DNA from: Pohlia nutans
Taxonomy: Eukaryota; Streptophyta; Bryopsida; Bryales; Mniaceae
Length of the DNA stretch: 64,000 nucleotides
Assembly: GCA_022496805.1 (NCBI GenBank)
Contig: CM040088.1
Span: 43,117,436 to 43,181,435, forward strand
Direction: 5' to 3'
Under the pieces are notes generated by a model. It saw only the letters and a program-made list of their open reading frames with translations. It searched no databases and was not told the origin of the DNA. The position numbers and the translations under genes are program-made. Below are positions 26,701-39,545 of the stretch, piece by piece. Each line of letters opens with the position of its first letter. The stretch's first letter is position 1.

Positions 26701-29700
26701 CGCTGTGCAAACTTGAGCGTGCTCAATGTCTCCAGCGAAGCGCTGCACAATGAGAAGCAAATAAGCTCAGGAAAGAGCCTCCCATGTTAGGTGCAGTAAC
26801 GTGCTCCAAAGCATGAGCCGAATATGAGATTCACTAAGAGCTGCTTGACAAATAGATAGAGAATGATCAGTACCAGCTAGATGGGCTGATATTGGCTATA
26901 ATTGTTGTCTTGGAATTGCCACCAAGCGAATCCTGCATTTCACAATAATTAACCAATAATTACACAGCCTTCACAGGTTGCACATGTCCGGTCAACCTTG
27001 TTGAGCATGTTCTGAAATATTTGTCTGGAATATTTCAGAAAGAACCAAATGTGAAGGCAGCTGCAAAGGAACTGTGCGGAAGACTTGTCCATCCTATGTT
27101 GACACCAAAACTGAAGAAAGAGAAACAGAAAAATCTCTTCAAACTCTCGATAATCTCATGAACACGGATAAAAACCTGATAGCATGGATATTCCCAAAAG
27201 ACTCAAAGGTGTTTAGCTGAAAATAGATGATGCACCGATCAGAGACGTTTTAGGACAACAGGTGACATTGATGCCATAGACTCTCAGCTTGCGCTACGTT
27301 CCACCATAGAAGGCAAGCATACCTGTAGGAGAAAAGTGAGCTTTGAATCACGGTAAGGAACATGTCTCTGTTTTCCATTGGCCGTGTCCACCAACACCAT
27401 TATCACAAGCCTGCGCATCCACATTTACAATTTCAGGAAACCTAGTCCAATCTCATCCAGTTTCATCAATGCCACCATAACATTCGGGTGCAAATAAAAT
27501 CGGGCAGGGGTTTTAACCCTTACATACCCAAGGGTTGAAAGTGACTTGTTGATACTAGCTGCCTCCTTCAATCGTTCACCTTCAGCACCAGAAGCTCTTT
27601 GCCTGCCAATTTCAAGGGCACTGAGTCAGGGACCCGCAAAAGCACTTGCACAGCTCTTCATGTTACATCATGAGCAAAGTACAAACAGTCTAGTATGAGT
27701 CGATAATACCTTTCTGAACCTGCAAGATCAACAAGATTTAAACGACCAAAACGGAAATTTATCATATCGTCGCACTCCCACTGCAATCACCAAAAAGAAG
27801 ACAAATTAAGGTAAAGCCTCTCAAACGTCGTCGAATGTTAGGTACTCCGAACCTGTACAAAATGACACTCAGAAACTGGCGCGCTGCGATCAAAAGGAAA
27901 ACGTTAAAGGAATGCGCAAACCTGGCTTTCGATGGTACAAGTAAATACACTATGTGAGCGACTGCTCTCCTTGTTCATATTTGTAGCAGCAACTCTTCTG
28001 TTAGCGGCACCCTGAAGAACAGGTGAAGAGGAAGATCTTTATACATTGGAAAACGACTGCCTCTCATATTAATTCTCAAGTCTAAAAGGGGCTTCTGGTG
28101 GCACCATATGTTTTTTATCGCCATATTACTTAAGTTTCTAGTTTTGCAGAATCGCCAAGTTGCTTAAGTTTTGCAGAATTTTAGTTTCTTGAGGAACATG
28201 ATCACATTGAGACAGTAGGAGCTCGGATAACATAGATGAACAACTCTGCATTATCTTGAGACGACAAGGTGGTTCAGGTCCTGTTTTTGGATCTAGAACT
28301 ACACGCGTTGCAGACATACCAATAAGAGAAGGTGGAGCACATCTTGTACATTCTGCACTTCGACTTCTAACAGGCCCTCTACATACACGCCCTTGTTGGC
28401 ATCCTCTCGCATCTGATGAAGTTTGAATCCATCAGAACGGAACCCGTTAGGATCAGAGTCAAAAATATCTCCTTCAAAACTGTGAGCGCACCCCACAGAT
28501 ACAGCACTATATGATATTTCATGAAACAGAATAGCGAATAAACGGAACCAATCAAATTCAGCGAAGTATCAATCAGGACGAGGGCAAGGACCTGTAAGTT
28601 GGAAGAGGATGGCTCCAAAAGGTCAGCAATCTGCTCATTATAAATCTCCAAGAAAGAGCACCTACATTTGAATTTCAGGTTCTCGAGCTTCTGTACTTCT
28701 TCAGCCTGTGGCAAATACCAGCCTTAGAATTCGGTGAATGTTAAGTCGCCCTAGTAATGGCGGATTTACTAGAATCCTCATAATATGCCCTCTTGTAAAA
28801 GAATTGTTGAACAGCATATTCAGTAACTTTAATATCCTATCACATCTCTTGTAAGACTTCTCAGCGATGAGAGGATAACTGCTTCAAGCTTGGAATGCTG
28901 TATGCAGGCATTCCTCTGCATTGATTGAACCTTGTTTGAAAACTGAGCACAAGGTCAGCGGCCATACCATTTTTATCTTTGTGAACAGGGACTCAAACAC
29001 TCGCGGAGTCATTCCTCGCTTGTCATTGGGTTGGTGATCAAGATCCGAGATGTCTCCAAGCATTGTATGAGTTTTACCGCTACCTGTCTGCCAACAGTTT
29101 CACATTCAGCTGGCACCAATTAGTTCCCTTGAAAAGAAAAACTGGTAAACACGGCAACATAGACGGACAGAATGTCACTTCAAAAGTTTCCGGCACATCC
29201 ACAGCATGCACTTGAACTCAGCTTGTTAAAAGGAGAACACCTCCATAGGTAGACCAAAAATTCTGCTTACCTGGCCATATGCAAACATACAACTGTTGTA
29301 CCCAGCTATACAATTTTCAACCATAGGTAGTCCCGCCACTCTGAAGAGCTCCTCCTACACAATTCCCAAGAAGTCGTTAGTTAGAATCCTACAGACCTTT
29401 ATACTGTCATGTTGCACGGGGTATTTTCCTTACAGTACAAATGAATGCACGCATGAAGTTTTAGTCGAATGCACAAGTTCGTTCGATGTAACAAAAAATA
29501 CTGAAAGGAGTCCAACGTTGGAAACAGGGCCATGAGTTCGTCAGCTGAAGAATGAGACATATTGGAAACCAAGTCCCTCTAGTGCTGCACGTCCTTAAAG
29601 TATTTCACCGTGTATTCAACTCCGAGCACATTGCACGGATGATGAATGCAGAATTCACGCCCCAAAGTTTCAGCAAAACAACCTCTGAAAGCTAAGGCGA

Positions 29701-31400
29701 TACCCGTTACTCAAGAAAGGAAAACCAGGGCACTTCTGAAGCCAGGGAACGTACTTGAGATACGGATTCGCCAGCCACATGGTCAAACGTGAATCTCGTC
29801 TCGGGTTGTCCAACCCAGGTAATGGTATGCGGACTTTCCTGCCTCACACATCTGCCATAGCCTTGTTGGGCAGCTTCAGAAACATTTATTGGTCGTGTCC
29901 GAATCAAAACCTGCAAAGGGATTTCACATTGCGTATCAAACTCATTTGGAAGCAGCAATTCATGGCTCAGCGCGACTTCAAAGAGAGTTCAATCGTCATG
30001 ATATAATTGTGCTTCCACAGAAACGCTTTGATGAGTGTCAGAATATTCCATCTCGTCCACGCAGGACCTAAAAAATAACTGCCTCCATCAAACAGCATCA
30101 AGAACTCGATTTTGCCAAACGGATTCTCTTTGAAGCCTTCAAAACTCCATAATGCTTGTCAAAGAAGACGTGGCACATTGGAATTCCAGCTTTTCTTTGC
30201 ATTATTGCAAGATGTCTCGCTTCCGATTATTATGTCTTGTTCCTGATTGCTCTGAGTAGCGGAAGAGATTTCGAGACGTACTGCTCAGCCAGCTATAGGA
30301 GAGGAAATGTGATGCATTTCATATGATAGGTATGCTCATCCTAGTTAAAATCACTAACGTTGCTTCCTGACCTGCAAGATTGCCGCTCTGCAACTACTGA
30401 AGAATTCTATTGAAACTAGGAGCGGTGAGAGTGAAAACGGCGAAAAGAAAGAAAAAAAACTAAGGCAAGAAAATGCAGGAGGACAGCTGACCTGCACGCT
30501 GTGATCCTCCCAGAAAGTTGGATCCACCTCCAAACGAAAATGCGACTCCGTTGGGAGCTGAGCTGCTTGCTGGTGTTGAAACAGAGCGCGAACACCGGAA
30601 CCGACCGCACCTGTGGCGCGTGTGCTCGACAGCCCCGCGGCCGCCAATGCAGTTGAGGCTGAAGAAGGGCCTCCATGACGCAGCGATCGACTTGCGCTAC
30701 GAGGTGTAGCGGCTGAGGAGACTGAGCCTAATGACGTGATGCTGCTAGTGAGCTCGGAGTTGCGTGGCTTTCGTGTCCCTCGCGGGGTTGAGGGCATGCT
30801 GTCGCCCCCCTTCTGCGCATGTCCTTGTCCCAACTTCACACTGTTCAACCCTGCTTCCTTGCAACCAATTCCAGAGAATGATGCGGATTGTTGCAAGCTC
30901 TTGATTGCCATGGCATCCGGCGCGGCGTCCAGGCGGGGATTGTCGAATTGAATGCGAGGTAATGAAGGCGACCTCCCGTGCTGCGATTTTTTCTGTTTAT
31001 CAGGCGATGCTCGTGACTGCCAAGTGAGCTTCGTTCTGCGCTTCGCAGCTCGTACTGGAGTATTGGCAGCCGACTGCTCCTGCTTTCCCGATTCTGACAC
31101 GATGTCTGCACCTCCCAATGCAGACGCAGGAGTCCGTTTCCTCCCCAACTGGATCGCCTTGGGAGGCGACAAATCGAACTCGTTAAAGTGGCCTCCCATC
31201 AGTCCATGGACTAATTTCGGTGGTGACAGATCACCATCACCTCCAGTTTCTCCCCGCATCGTCACGAATGCGAGCCGTAGCGTCGACGCGGGAGCCGATT
31301 GAGCTCCATCCTCGTTCTCAATGCTACACTCGGGCTCAAATTCCTCATACGCCAGCTTCTTCGGCGATGGCAGCTTCGAAAACAACCGAAGCGGATACAT
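14726..31400 (-). CDS. KIN-12-class kinesin (phragmoplast-orienting-kinesin-like)
   Basis: Large plus-end-type kinesin with an N-terminal extension, a motor domain and a very long coiled-coil tail. I reconstruct 39 GT-AG exons whose phases are all consistent. The largest are 30492-31400 (N-terminus), 22025-23896 (624 codons) and 18634-21690 (1019 codons). Motor exons are 29755-29910, 29271-29354, 28968-29087, 28592-28705, 28320-28412, 27922-28011, 27710-27780, 27528-27602, 27323-27410, 26874-26932 and 26680-26742 (one edge uncertain by a base). The last exon ends with TAA at 14726-14728. The product is about 3170 residues; AtPOK2 is about 2770. Motor motifs: VLIRTRP, P-loop GQTGSGKT (about residues 382-389), switch I SSRSH (about 508-512), switch II DLAGSE (about 540-545) and LGGNSKT. 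KIN-12 tail signatures: [21 protein letters not shown], a FACIGKG block (17310-17513) and [15 protein letters not shown] (17115-17213). KIN-12/POK proteins act at the cortical division site and phragmoplast. The start is not certain: an in-frame ATG at 31568 would add 56 residues. Confidence 0.92.
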
Positions 31401-34330
31401 CGCTCCTCCCGCCGCCCTGCCCGGCCCCGATATCCTCCTCAAACCTGCCTTCTCTCCGCCTCCCCCACTCCCCTCCACCTCACCATCACCCTGTCCGTCT
31501 CTCCGTACACCAAATTCGCCTGCCTGCACCACTCTGCCTTCAACGCTCACCACATCGCATGTGCACACATCGCTTAAACAATCCTGTCACGGCCAAGTCC
31601 AACGGCCAAGTCCAAAAGCCAGAATTCGCAATCACTATACAGTTGGCCAACTTTCTGTGTGCGGTACTACAAAGCAGTCTTCAGACTGGCTTCTCTGGCT
31701 CCTGGGCTGTGCTGTCTGCTCTTTCCACGCACACGATCGCGCATGTATCTATGTGCAGAAACCCACCAACTGTAGACACTACTCTGATGACCCCAGAATA
31801 AACAGGTGCATCATCTCTCCTCCCCGCATACGAAGGGACGAACTTCTAGGCGAATCACCACGCCATGAATAATTTCTATACAGGTATGAGGTGCAACACT
31901 GGGGGAAGAGCTTGGATGACTGAGCCGCTCACTGGTAACACTACACCGGCGAACAGAACTGACGAGACACGAAATTTTCACGCTTGGTTCGTTGTTGGGA
32001 TCGTTATTGCTTCCGGACTATCTCCGTGGGCCCCAAGGCTGCAACGGTAACCAGGTCGTGGGACCGGCATATCCGTCCTCCACGCGTAACATAACTTTGT
32101 ATGCATTTCTTTTTCTTTTCGCCATTTCTTCCTCCAAGCTGCCTCCTGTACCAGTCTACATTATTCGTTCTTGCCATGGACTGGTTGGAAATGTCATCGT
32201 CTGCGCGGCCAGCCAAGAGACAGCTTCGAAACCTACGTGACTCCAGACCTAATCTTGTGCAAGCATGATTGTTGGAGTCTGACTGTAGCGGAGCGGGAGT
32301 CACTTCAAGTCGGGAATTATTATGTTTGTGTTAGAGATGAAACCTCGCTAGCGAAGCATCACTCAAGCATTGCACAAGAGAAAAGAAAATTACTGGTGCT
32401 TGGGGAGCATCAGGACTATGATGACATGATGGTGGAAGTGTTGCTGCTTGGTGAGGACTGGATGGAAACCCTAGCAAGCACCAGCGGAGCTTGCTGATGA
32501 TCATCATCATCGAAGATAATCAATTCAAGTGCGGATGACTGGAACTGAGACATGCAAATAAGTGGCCAGGCTGGGGAGGAATTTAAGTTTGCACCGCGAA
32601 CTCACTGCGTGATTCGAAGTTAAAAGTCACATGGAACTTTATAAGCGACCATCATAAAGTGAGGCACAGCCGCACAGCCATGGCTCCCGTACAAATCCAT
32701 CAACACGCATTACTGTAGTAGACCAGGACTTCCTAGCAAGACTGTAAGTTGTATGGGATTGCCAGTTGGCTTATTTTGAACGCTTCATGCTTGCTTGATC
32801 GATGCGCGTGGCTATTATGTGTTCTCAAGACGTGTTGCCGCCGTGTTACGTACGTCCAGACGTACAGACCCGGCCTATTCGAATTACCGTATGTCCAGGG
32901 TGAACAATACCATCGCCATGTCTCATAACTTAACTTAACTTAGTCTCGTGTCGACTTCAGCCTCGGCGTCCGGCATTGCCCGTCTCACAGCCAAAATTGC
33001 ATGCATACGAGGAGAAAAGCTGCTTACCAGAGCGATCAGTGGCGAAGCTTTGGGAAAGAAAAGAAACCGCAGCTACGTACCCGCGGAAACTGCGCAATTT
33101 CAAATTTCCCTGAAAGCTGGATGCCTGAAATAGAAATTTGAAATTTGAAATACGAGAATACCGGAGCTAACGCGAAGCCAGGCCACTGCTCAATTTAGAC
33201 CGAAGCGATTTATTTATGAATATGATACTATTTCTTCGGAATGTTTCCCCGGAAGGCCGGAACCATTCCGCAACTGGCCATTTTCCATGCCGGCATCAAT
33301 TTCCAGCCGTTAAGTTAACTTATTTCGTAGGTGCTCCTCCACTTATGATCGTTTAGGACATGAGGTTCGATGCTTTGGCGGACGTATGTCGTCATCGTGG
33401 AGCTCAACATTCCCAGCTGCCACCAATTGATTTGCAGCTTTGAATACAAACAAAGAAACAATGATTCATCAACATTGGCGTTGCAGTAAATAAAATGTCG
33501 TCGTCGTGATCGACGGTGATCAGCCTCTGGATGCTCCGATGATGCAATTGGACGCAGGCGATCGATGCCATACAAACAAACTTATTCATCAACAATTAAA
33601 CGATGCAAATGGACATCAGCAGTGCTCCTATAAAATAATACCGAATCTACACATACAAATCTCTAGAATTCTGTACGTGTGATTGTGAACGGTGCTGCTC
33701 CGAACTCAGACGCTTGCAGCGTCACGGCAGCCTCAAACTGAGCCTGCCCAAGTTATTGTTACTTCTTGCGAATAGTGCGAAGACTAGACGCACTCCACAA
33801 ATAGGGGGGCCCATTTTAACAACACTCCTCCGGTCCCACCTAAGAAACTGTGGGGGCTATTTTCTACTTTCTAGCCCAACTTACTTTCCTTCAAAATTGT
33901 TAAAATTGCGTTTTTTTACAGCATTGTAAAGTTTAGAACCCTAAAATTCCAAGATACATTGAAAAGGAAGTATTTCAATTGAATTTCTTTTTATGTAAAC
34001 TCGATAAGCATGCCACATGCACCTTGTTGTTCATCACTATCATTTACATTTTTCCTTCAAATGTCATACTATTTTAAGCATTTGTAATTACTATGACTAT
34101 TACAAGAGAAAAACTTTGAAAAATCTTTTTAAATTGATTTTATTTAAATAATTATGAAAATATGTGGATAAATCTGTTTAACAATAAATTATATGAGATA
34201 AATACCATAAAATATAATATGTTTTAAAATGAGAGAAATTGATGAAGTTTGACCGAGTAAATGTAATGTGGTGGCTCAAGGGTTAAGACCCTCTTGTGTA
34301 TATACCTTTGAAAGTACACGTCTTAACTTA
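31401..34330. other. Kinesin upstream region and intergenic DNA
   Basis: The first few hundred bases should contain the kinesin 5' leader and promoter; no core element is clear. The rest has no supported gene. Open frames on the plus strand over 30.9-31.9 kb are antisense to kinesin exon 1 or its leader. A TTAACTTAACTTAACTTAG microrepeat lies near 32930 and a GAAATTTGAAATTTGAAAT run near 33130. Confidence 0.45.
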
Positions 34331-34610
34331 CTTTCTTAACCCCTAAACGCCCGAGGGTGATCCTCCACCCAAAACAGCCTCTCTTTGGACATTTTCATTG
34401 ATGATCTCAAAATGATTTTCAATTTTTTTTTCACATTTCAATCATAGGATCTTGCACTCCTAGGACTTATAAACCATCTTTCAAAGTTCAAAACATTTGA
34501 CAGTACGAATGCCAAAATAATAGCAAATGAAGTGGAGATATTGTAATTTTAACACACATTTCGTTAAAACTGGACTGTTAGACTAAAAAAGTGACAGGTA
34601 GTGTTGTCCT

Positions 34611-34866
34611 TATTGAAGGTAAGAGATGAGAGCACAAGGCACACACAAACACAAGGAATGCGTAGAAAGAGATGATCTTTACTCAAAGGCCTTCCACCTT
34701 AAGTAGTGTACACTAGGAGGTCACCATGGCGAACCATATGAGATAACTCATCACAAGGACACTCTAGAGATCAGCCCATACCTAACCCCTCCTTCCACAT
34801 ACCATTATTTAACACTCAAACTTCTTTGGCTTCTAGCAATACTACCCTACATCAATTATCTCAATA
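34611..34866 (-). mobile_element. Solo LTR of the window's Copia family
   Basis: A 256-bp sequence, the reverse complement of the Copia LTRs at 41134-41391 and 48345-48603. It begins TATTGAAGGT and ends ATTATCTCAATA and is flanked on both sides by the 5-bp target duplication GTCCT (34606-34610 and 34867-34871). There is no internal sequence, so it is the product of LTR-LTR recombination. It sits in the left arm of a foldback element. Confidence 0.93.
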
Positions 34867-34872
34867 GTCCTT

Positions 34873-34965
34873 CTCAATAGAGATAGGTCCTTAATTTTTC
34901 TACAATGTTCTTATTTGTGGAATAAGAGCACTGTAAAAAAATTGGGGACCTATCTCTATTGAAAA
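34873..34965. repeat. Near-perfect hairpin (inner arms of the foldback element)
   Basis: CAATAGAGATAGGTCC pairs with GGACCTATCTCTATTG, and the intervening TTAATTTTTCTACA...GTTCTTATT pairs with AATAAGAGCACTGTAAAAAAATT. The loop is only a few bases, giving a stem of about 45 bp. Confidence 0.8.
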
Positions 34966-36117
34966 GGGTAGCATTCCGCATCACTTTTCTAGTGTGGTAG
35001 GAGAATTTCAATGAAATGTGATCCATTTTTAACAATATGTGTGTTTTTTAAACTTCGAAAATTTCGGGCAGCCTTGCTTTGATGGGCTCTCAAATCCAAA
35101 AAAGAAGTTGAAATGATGTGCCATTTTTGACCATCGTCAAGATGAGGTAGTTAACAAGATGCATGACTCAAATTGACAAGATGTTCAATTTATTAATATT
35201 TTTTCAGAGACCTTGTAATAAATGGGGGGAATGAAGAAAAGTAAGAGATTTTGCTAAATTAGATTATCCTTTCAACTCTCCTCCAATTGTATGAGCCCAC
35301 AACTCATGGCATACAATCCACGTGGGCTTGAGTCAACTTCCTTGGAAGTACCCAAGAAATCTCATTGGCTTAATTTTTTTTGCAAACCAACCCGAAGTGT
35401 TGAAAGTTGAAACTACCTTACAAAATTGAGGTGTTTCACTTTGAAAAATTCCCCTAGGGGATATTTGATCGAATGGACATAATTCCAATTGGGTTGAAAA
35501 GAAGATCATCTACCTATGATCGCATTTTTTGTTTTGAAATAAAGTTATTTTTTGGATCAAGGTAGCTTGGAAAAATGGACAGCAACCATAAAATGGTCTC
35601 TAGAGAGCTTAGGGGTTAAAGAGGATCTTGAGTGTGAGTATCCAAAAGTGTTATTAAAGCAATTTTTTCTTAACCACTCCTATATATGTGTCGTACAACA
35701 TGTTTTACAAAACCAATTATCGACATAGTTGTGAGTACATATTATTTCAATTCATAGAAGGTGTATTACAAATTATTCCATTATTAAATATTTTGAAATT
35801 AATATATTTATCTACTACTTTTTTCAAACGTGGCATACCTTCATGTACGGGAGTACTAGTATGTGAGTCTAGGAGCGGGAGCTGTAGAGCAGGGTTGTTC
35901 ATCGTGTCGTGCCGGACAGAAATCCAGACACAATGTCGTGTCATGCCAGCATTATGCCAAATCATGTGGAGATCATGCCGGCACTGTTTTTTACCAGATA
36001 ACTATTTTTTACTTTTACCTTTCATATCGCCACGTCAATATTTGACGTGGAGTACTCGATGATGTGGACTCCTGGTGGAATCAGGGTCCTTCAGTAAGTT
36101 TTGATGATTTTTACCCC

Positions 36118-36175
36118 CTCTCATCCCTCCCCCGTCTGCCCCTCTCTGTCTGCCCGCTCCGTCTGCCCCTCCATT
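36118..36175. repeat. CTGCCC-motif array 1 (short)
   Basis: CT-rich run with four or five copies of a CCGTCTGCCC-like decamer. It belongs to the dispersed motif family described under findings. Confidence 0.55.
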
Positions 36176-37904
36176 GTCGTGATGGAAATACTTCCATCGT
36201 GTAAATATATATTATAAGCCTTGCATTTAGAAGGGGCATATAGTTTGTCTTTCGTTGTAATAAAATCACCAAGGGATTTAGGTGATATGAAAGGTGTGAA
36301 TAGGGAAAGGAGGATAAATACCTTTGTAGGAGCTTTAAAGGGAAGTATGGGTGGTTGTGCCAGGACCGCCACTTTATATTGGAAGGGACTTAGAGTGCTT
36401 TTGGCTTGATGGGGAGTGTTCGGGAGTTTTTTTTGCTGGTGTGTGAAAGTAGTGAGGGTTTGAAACCGAATTGGGATTTGATGTACCTCATTGAGCAAGA
36501 CTTTGTTTAATTTGAAACTTTGAGAGATTCTTCCTTGTGATAAGACCTTTCTAAAATAATCTTGTAAGTTGAATTTGGAGTTATATTGAAAAAGTTATGA
36601 AAGTTTGAACTTTGAGGAAACCCTTGGCCATCCATTGAGAGGGCAGAGGTTTTGACGAGCTAGAACTTTTGTTGTCTTTATTAACTTGATTTGCAATTTT
36701 GAAGGTGAATGTATCATTATAATAGCTTTTCAAAACGTTATTACTTTTGTGATTTGGAGTTTTGAGGAGGAAGTTATAGAGGTGTGAAGGCTTGGAAGTT
36801 GACTGCCTTTGGAAGGATGCAAGCTAAGACTTCGAGGACCATAACTTTTGGTCATCGTCGTAATTTCTTTTGAAACTTACACGAGTGATAGCTTATAATA
36901 TTAGCTTTTGAGATTGCCATTACTCAATCTATTTAAAATTGTATTAAGGGAGTTGTTGTGTGTTGAAGTTGAGAGGTTGATTTTCTCTAAAAACAAAGAG
37001 ACCAAAACTTTGATTAGCCATAATTCATGGACAAAGTTTAGGGTTTCTACAAAAAATCTACATATTGTAGTAGATTTCATTAGCTTTTCAAAATGCTATT
37101 GTACTTGCATTTAAATGCTTTACATCAAAAGTTATAAAGATATAAAGAGGCGGAGGTTGGTTGTCAAAAGAAAAATAAAGCTTCTACTTTGCTCTCTTAT
37201 AACTTTTAGACAGTAACTTAGATTCAAGTGAAATTTAGAGAAGTGTTAGTTCGTTGTTTTGGCTTTTCAAAAAAATATTACACTTAGCTTTTGGAGACTC
37301 AAGCCATCTGTAGCATCAATTTGAAGTTTGCAGCCACAATAGAAGTTTGCCTTGAGGGTTTCTTTGTGTTTTTGAACACTTTGAGACTTGAAAGCAAGAA
37401 GATTTGAAGACTTCAAGACAAGAAAACATGAAAAATCGTGTGTTGTGGCTTGTGGCTCGTTGTCTTTGATTGTTACTCCTAGCCGGCTTTGGAGGCTCAT
37501 TGTCTTTCATTGTTATTCCTAGCCAGTTTTGGAGGCTATTTGTTTTTAATTTTTGTTTTGTAAACTTTGTTGCGGCGAAGTGGGATTGATCACCCACACG
37601 GTCGTATTTATGTTGTTCCCGCGCGGTGAGGCACGTTTGTTGATCACCGTGGGTTTGAAGTTTAGGAGCCATCTTTCGGACGGTTTCAGTCGTGGTCTGG
37701 CCGTCCCGTTTTTCCCGTTCGAGGCCCGTAGTTTCTTATTACCCCACCTTTACCCTTAAACCTGTTTAGAGCCATTGCAAGATAGGCTACTGGGAAGATA
37801 TTTGAAGATTTGAAGACCGGAAGAATAGAATTGACAACCAATCTCCCAAGCCTTCTGTTCTCAATCGCAGCCAGATTCCCCGTGAATTCTCAAAGTGCGC
37901 TCCT

Positions 37905-38040
37905 CTCTACACGATACCGTCTGCCCTCCTCCGTCTGCCTCCCTCTGTCTGCTCCACCCCGACTGCCCTATCCCAACTGCCCTCCTTCGCCAAAATTCTT
38001 CCCCCTCCCCCGTCCCCCCCTCTTCTCCCCGGAACTTACC
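37905..38040. repeat. CTGCCC-motif array 2
   Basis: Successive CCGTCTGCCT, TCTGTCTGCT, CCGACTGCCC and CCAACTGCCC units in an irregular array within CT-rich DNA. Confidence 0.65.
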
Positions 38041-38468
38041 CACTCTCATGCTGCCTCTTCAGGGTCCTTGCATTCTTCAATCTCATGATTGCATGACACC
38101 TCTGATTTACAATTGCAGTTCAAGCTTACCTCAATTTCCAAGAGTTTTTCCTTGGGTGGTAATGTTGTCCTCTTGAAAACAGGTCGCTTCAGCAATGACG
38201 TGTACGTACTACTGGTGGTGAAATTTTAACCGTACGCATTTATTGGAAAAAGAACAAATTTGAATTGGTGTGGCTTGGGTCCAAATCTCCCATGCTGTAG
38301 TTTAATAAATGGTTGCCATGGTTTCCGGTACGAAACTTTAGGCTCAACATGCATCACATTCCTCACTGGAGATAGGAGCCCCCCCTTTCGCTTGTCCTCT
38401 TGCAATTCCTTTTGACTCTCCATTGCAAAAAGAAAAAGAAAATTGTGTTCAACGAGCCTATATATTAG

Positions 38469-38700
38469 CCGGTGACTGCCCCCCAACCATCCGACGCAGT
38501 CCCCCGACTGCCATCCCCGACTGCTCTCTAATTCCCCCGCTTGCCCCGTTTGCCTGCTCCATCTGCCCCGACTGCCTCTCCGAACTGCCTAAACCAACTG
38601 CCTATGATTTAGGTTGCGCTTGCCCCGTCTGCCCTTACTGCCCCTTCCGACTGCTCAAACTTCTTGCCGTCTGCCAGGGCGGGACTGCCCTCCCACCAGC
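38469..38700. repeat. CTGCCC-motif array 3 (long)
   Basis: More than a dozen degenerate units (CCGACTGCC, CCGACTGCT, CCATCTGCC, CCAACTGCC, CCGTCTGCC) over about 230 bp, on the plus strand. Confidence 0.75.
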
Positions 38701-38747
38701 CCAGACGTGTGAAATGCATAAATGTCAGAAACTTTGCATCTTTCATT

Positions 38748-39222
38748 GCCCAACTTATCATAGTGTTGTCTTGAGACTATGGTTCAACTTGAACTATTGC
38801 ATGAGACCCTTTGATTGAGTTGGGTCCAATTTGTGTTTGCACCATTCATAGCCCAACTTCTCGGGGGGTGCACACTACACTATGTTTGAGAATCACGTGC
38901 GTTCATGACCCCCTTTAAAAAACCCCTTGTATATGAGGGATTATATATCTTAAACTTTTGTATACAGATCTATCACATCCTAAATATATGTTTATTGTAT
39001 GTATACGTCAATATTTTCTTCTCTAAATATGTCTATTGTATGTATACGTAATACGGCAATGTTCAAATTAATATCCCTCTTGTGCACTCACATATACTCG
39101 TACATGTTCAGTACAGTGTACCCCCCGAGCTTAACTTATTATAGTGTTGTCTCGAGACTGTGGTTCAACTTGAATCATAGCATGAGACCCATTGATTGAG
39201 TTGGGCCCAATTTACGTTGCAA
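38748..39222 (+). repeat. Pair of approximately 90-bp direct repeats
   Basis: A block beginning near 38748 (ATAGTGTTGTCTTGAGACTA then GAGTTGGGTCCAATTT) recurs near 39130 with a few substitutions (ATAGTGTTGTCTCGAGACTG then GAGTTGGGCCCAATTT). The copies are separated by about 290 bp of AT-rich DNA. The second ends just before the hAT transposase start. It may be the border of an LTR-like or other insertion; no target duplication was found. Confidence 0.65.
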
Positions 39223-39545
39223 GTGGAGGCGGTTTTAGAGTAACGATGCCAAGGCGTATAGAGGAATGGGATAAGTGGTTCAAAGATTTGGGTGTGCCGC
39301 CGAGTTCAAAAACAAGGAGAGTGAAATGTGTGTATTGCATGAAGAAGTTCCAATACCGAGCTGATAGGATGCTTTCCCATCTGGGCTACAGAGATGGACA
39401 AGGCCCAACGGATGTTAGAGCGTGCTCTAAAGTTCCATCCAATATCAGGGCACTCTTTGCTTTTTGTGGAGGATTACTTCCTGAGCCTTTCGAAATTCTT
39501 GATAATGTAGGGAATGTGGAGCCTCGAATGGGAGAACTAGTACTC

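Larger units (their letters stand above)
34335..35621. mobile_element. Degenerate foldback element (host of a solo LTR)
   Basis: The outer ends are inverted: CTTAACCCCTAA at 34335 and TTAGGGGTTAAAG at 35609-35621. Inside, the sequence flanking the solo LTR on the left (AAGTGACAGGTAGTGTTGTCC) is an imperfect inverted match to sequence right of the hairpin near 34960-34995. Once the LTR is removed, the arms extend further outward. The arms are old and diverged and no coding capacity is seen. Probably a non-autonomous inverted-repeat transposon. Confidence 0.45.
35622..38468. other. Repeat-rich non-coding DNA
   Basis: No supported gene. It contains low-complexity GTTTTGAAG-type sequence (36.4-37.3 kb), a short tandem duplication near 37458-37535 (TTGTCTTTgATTGTTAcTCCT-like unit twice), and two CT-rich arrays of the CTGCCC motif (36118-36175 and 37905-38040, listed separately). 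Confidence 0.45.

Noticed and set aside
27010..27040. Perfect 12-bp-arm hairpin in a kinesin intron (TTCTGAAATATT / AATATTTCAGAA)
   Set aside because: AT-rich and short. Such palindromes are expected by chance in introns of this length and no function is indicated.
31220..31872. Plus-strand frames of about 190 codons
   Set aside because: Antisense to kinesin exon 1 and its leader; low-complexity Pro/His-rich with no family.
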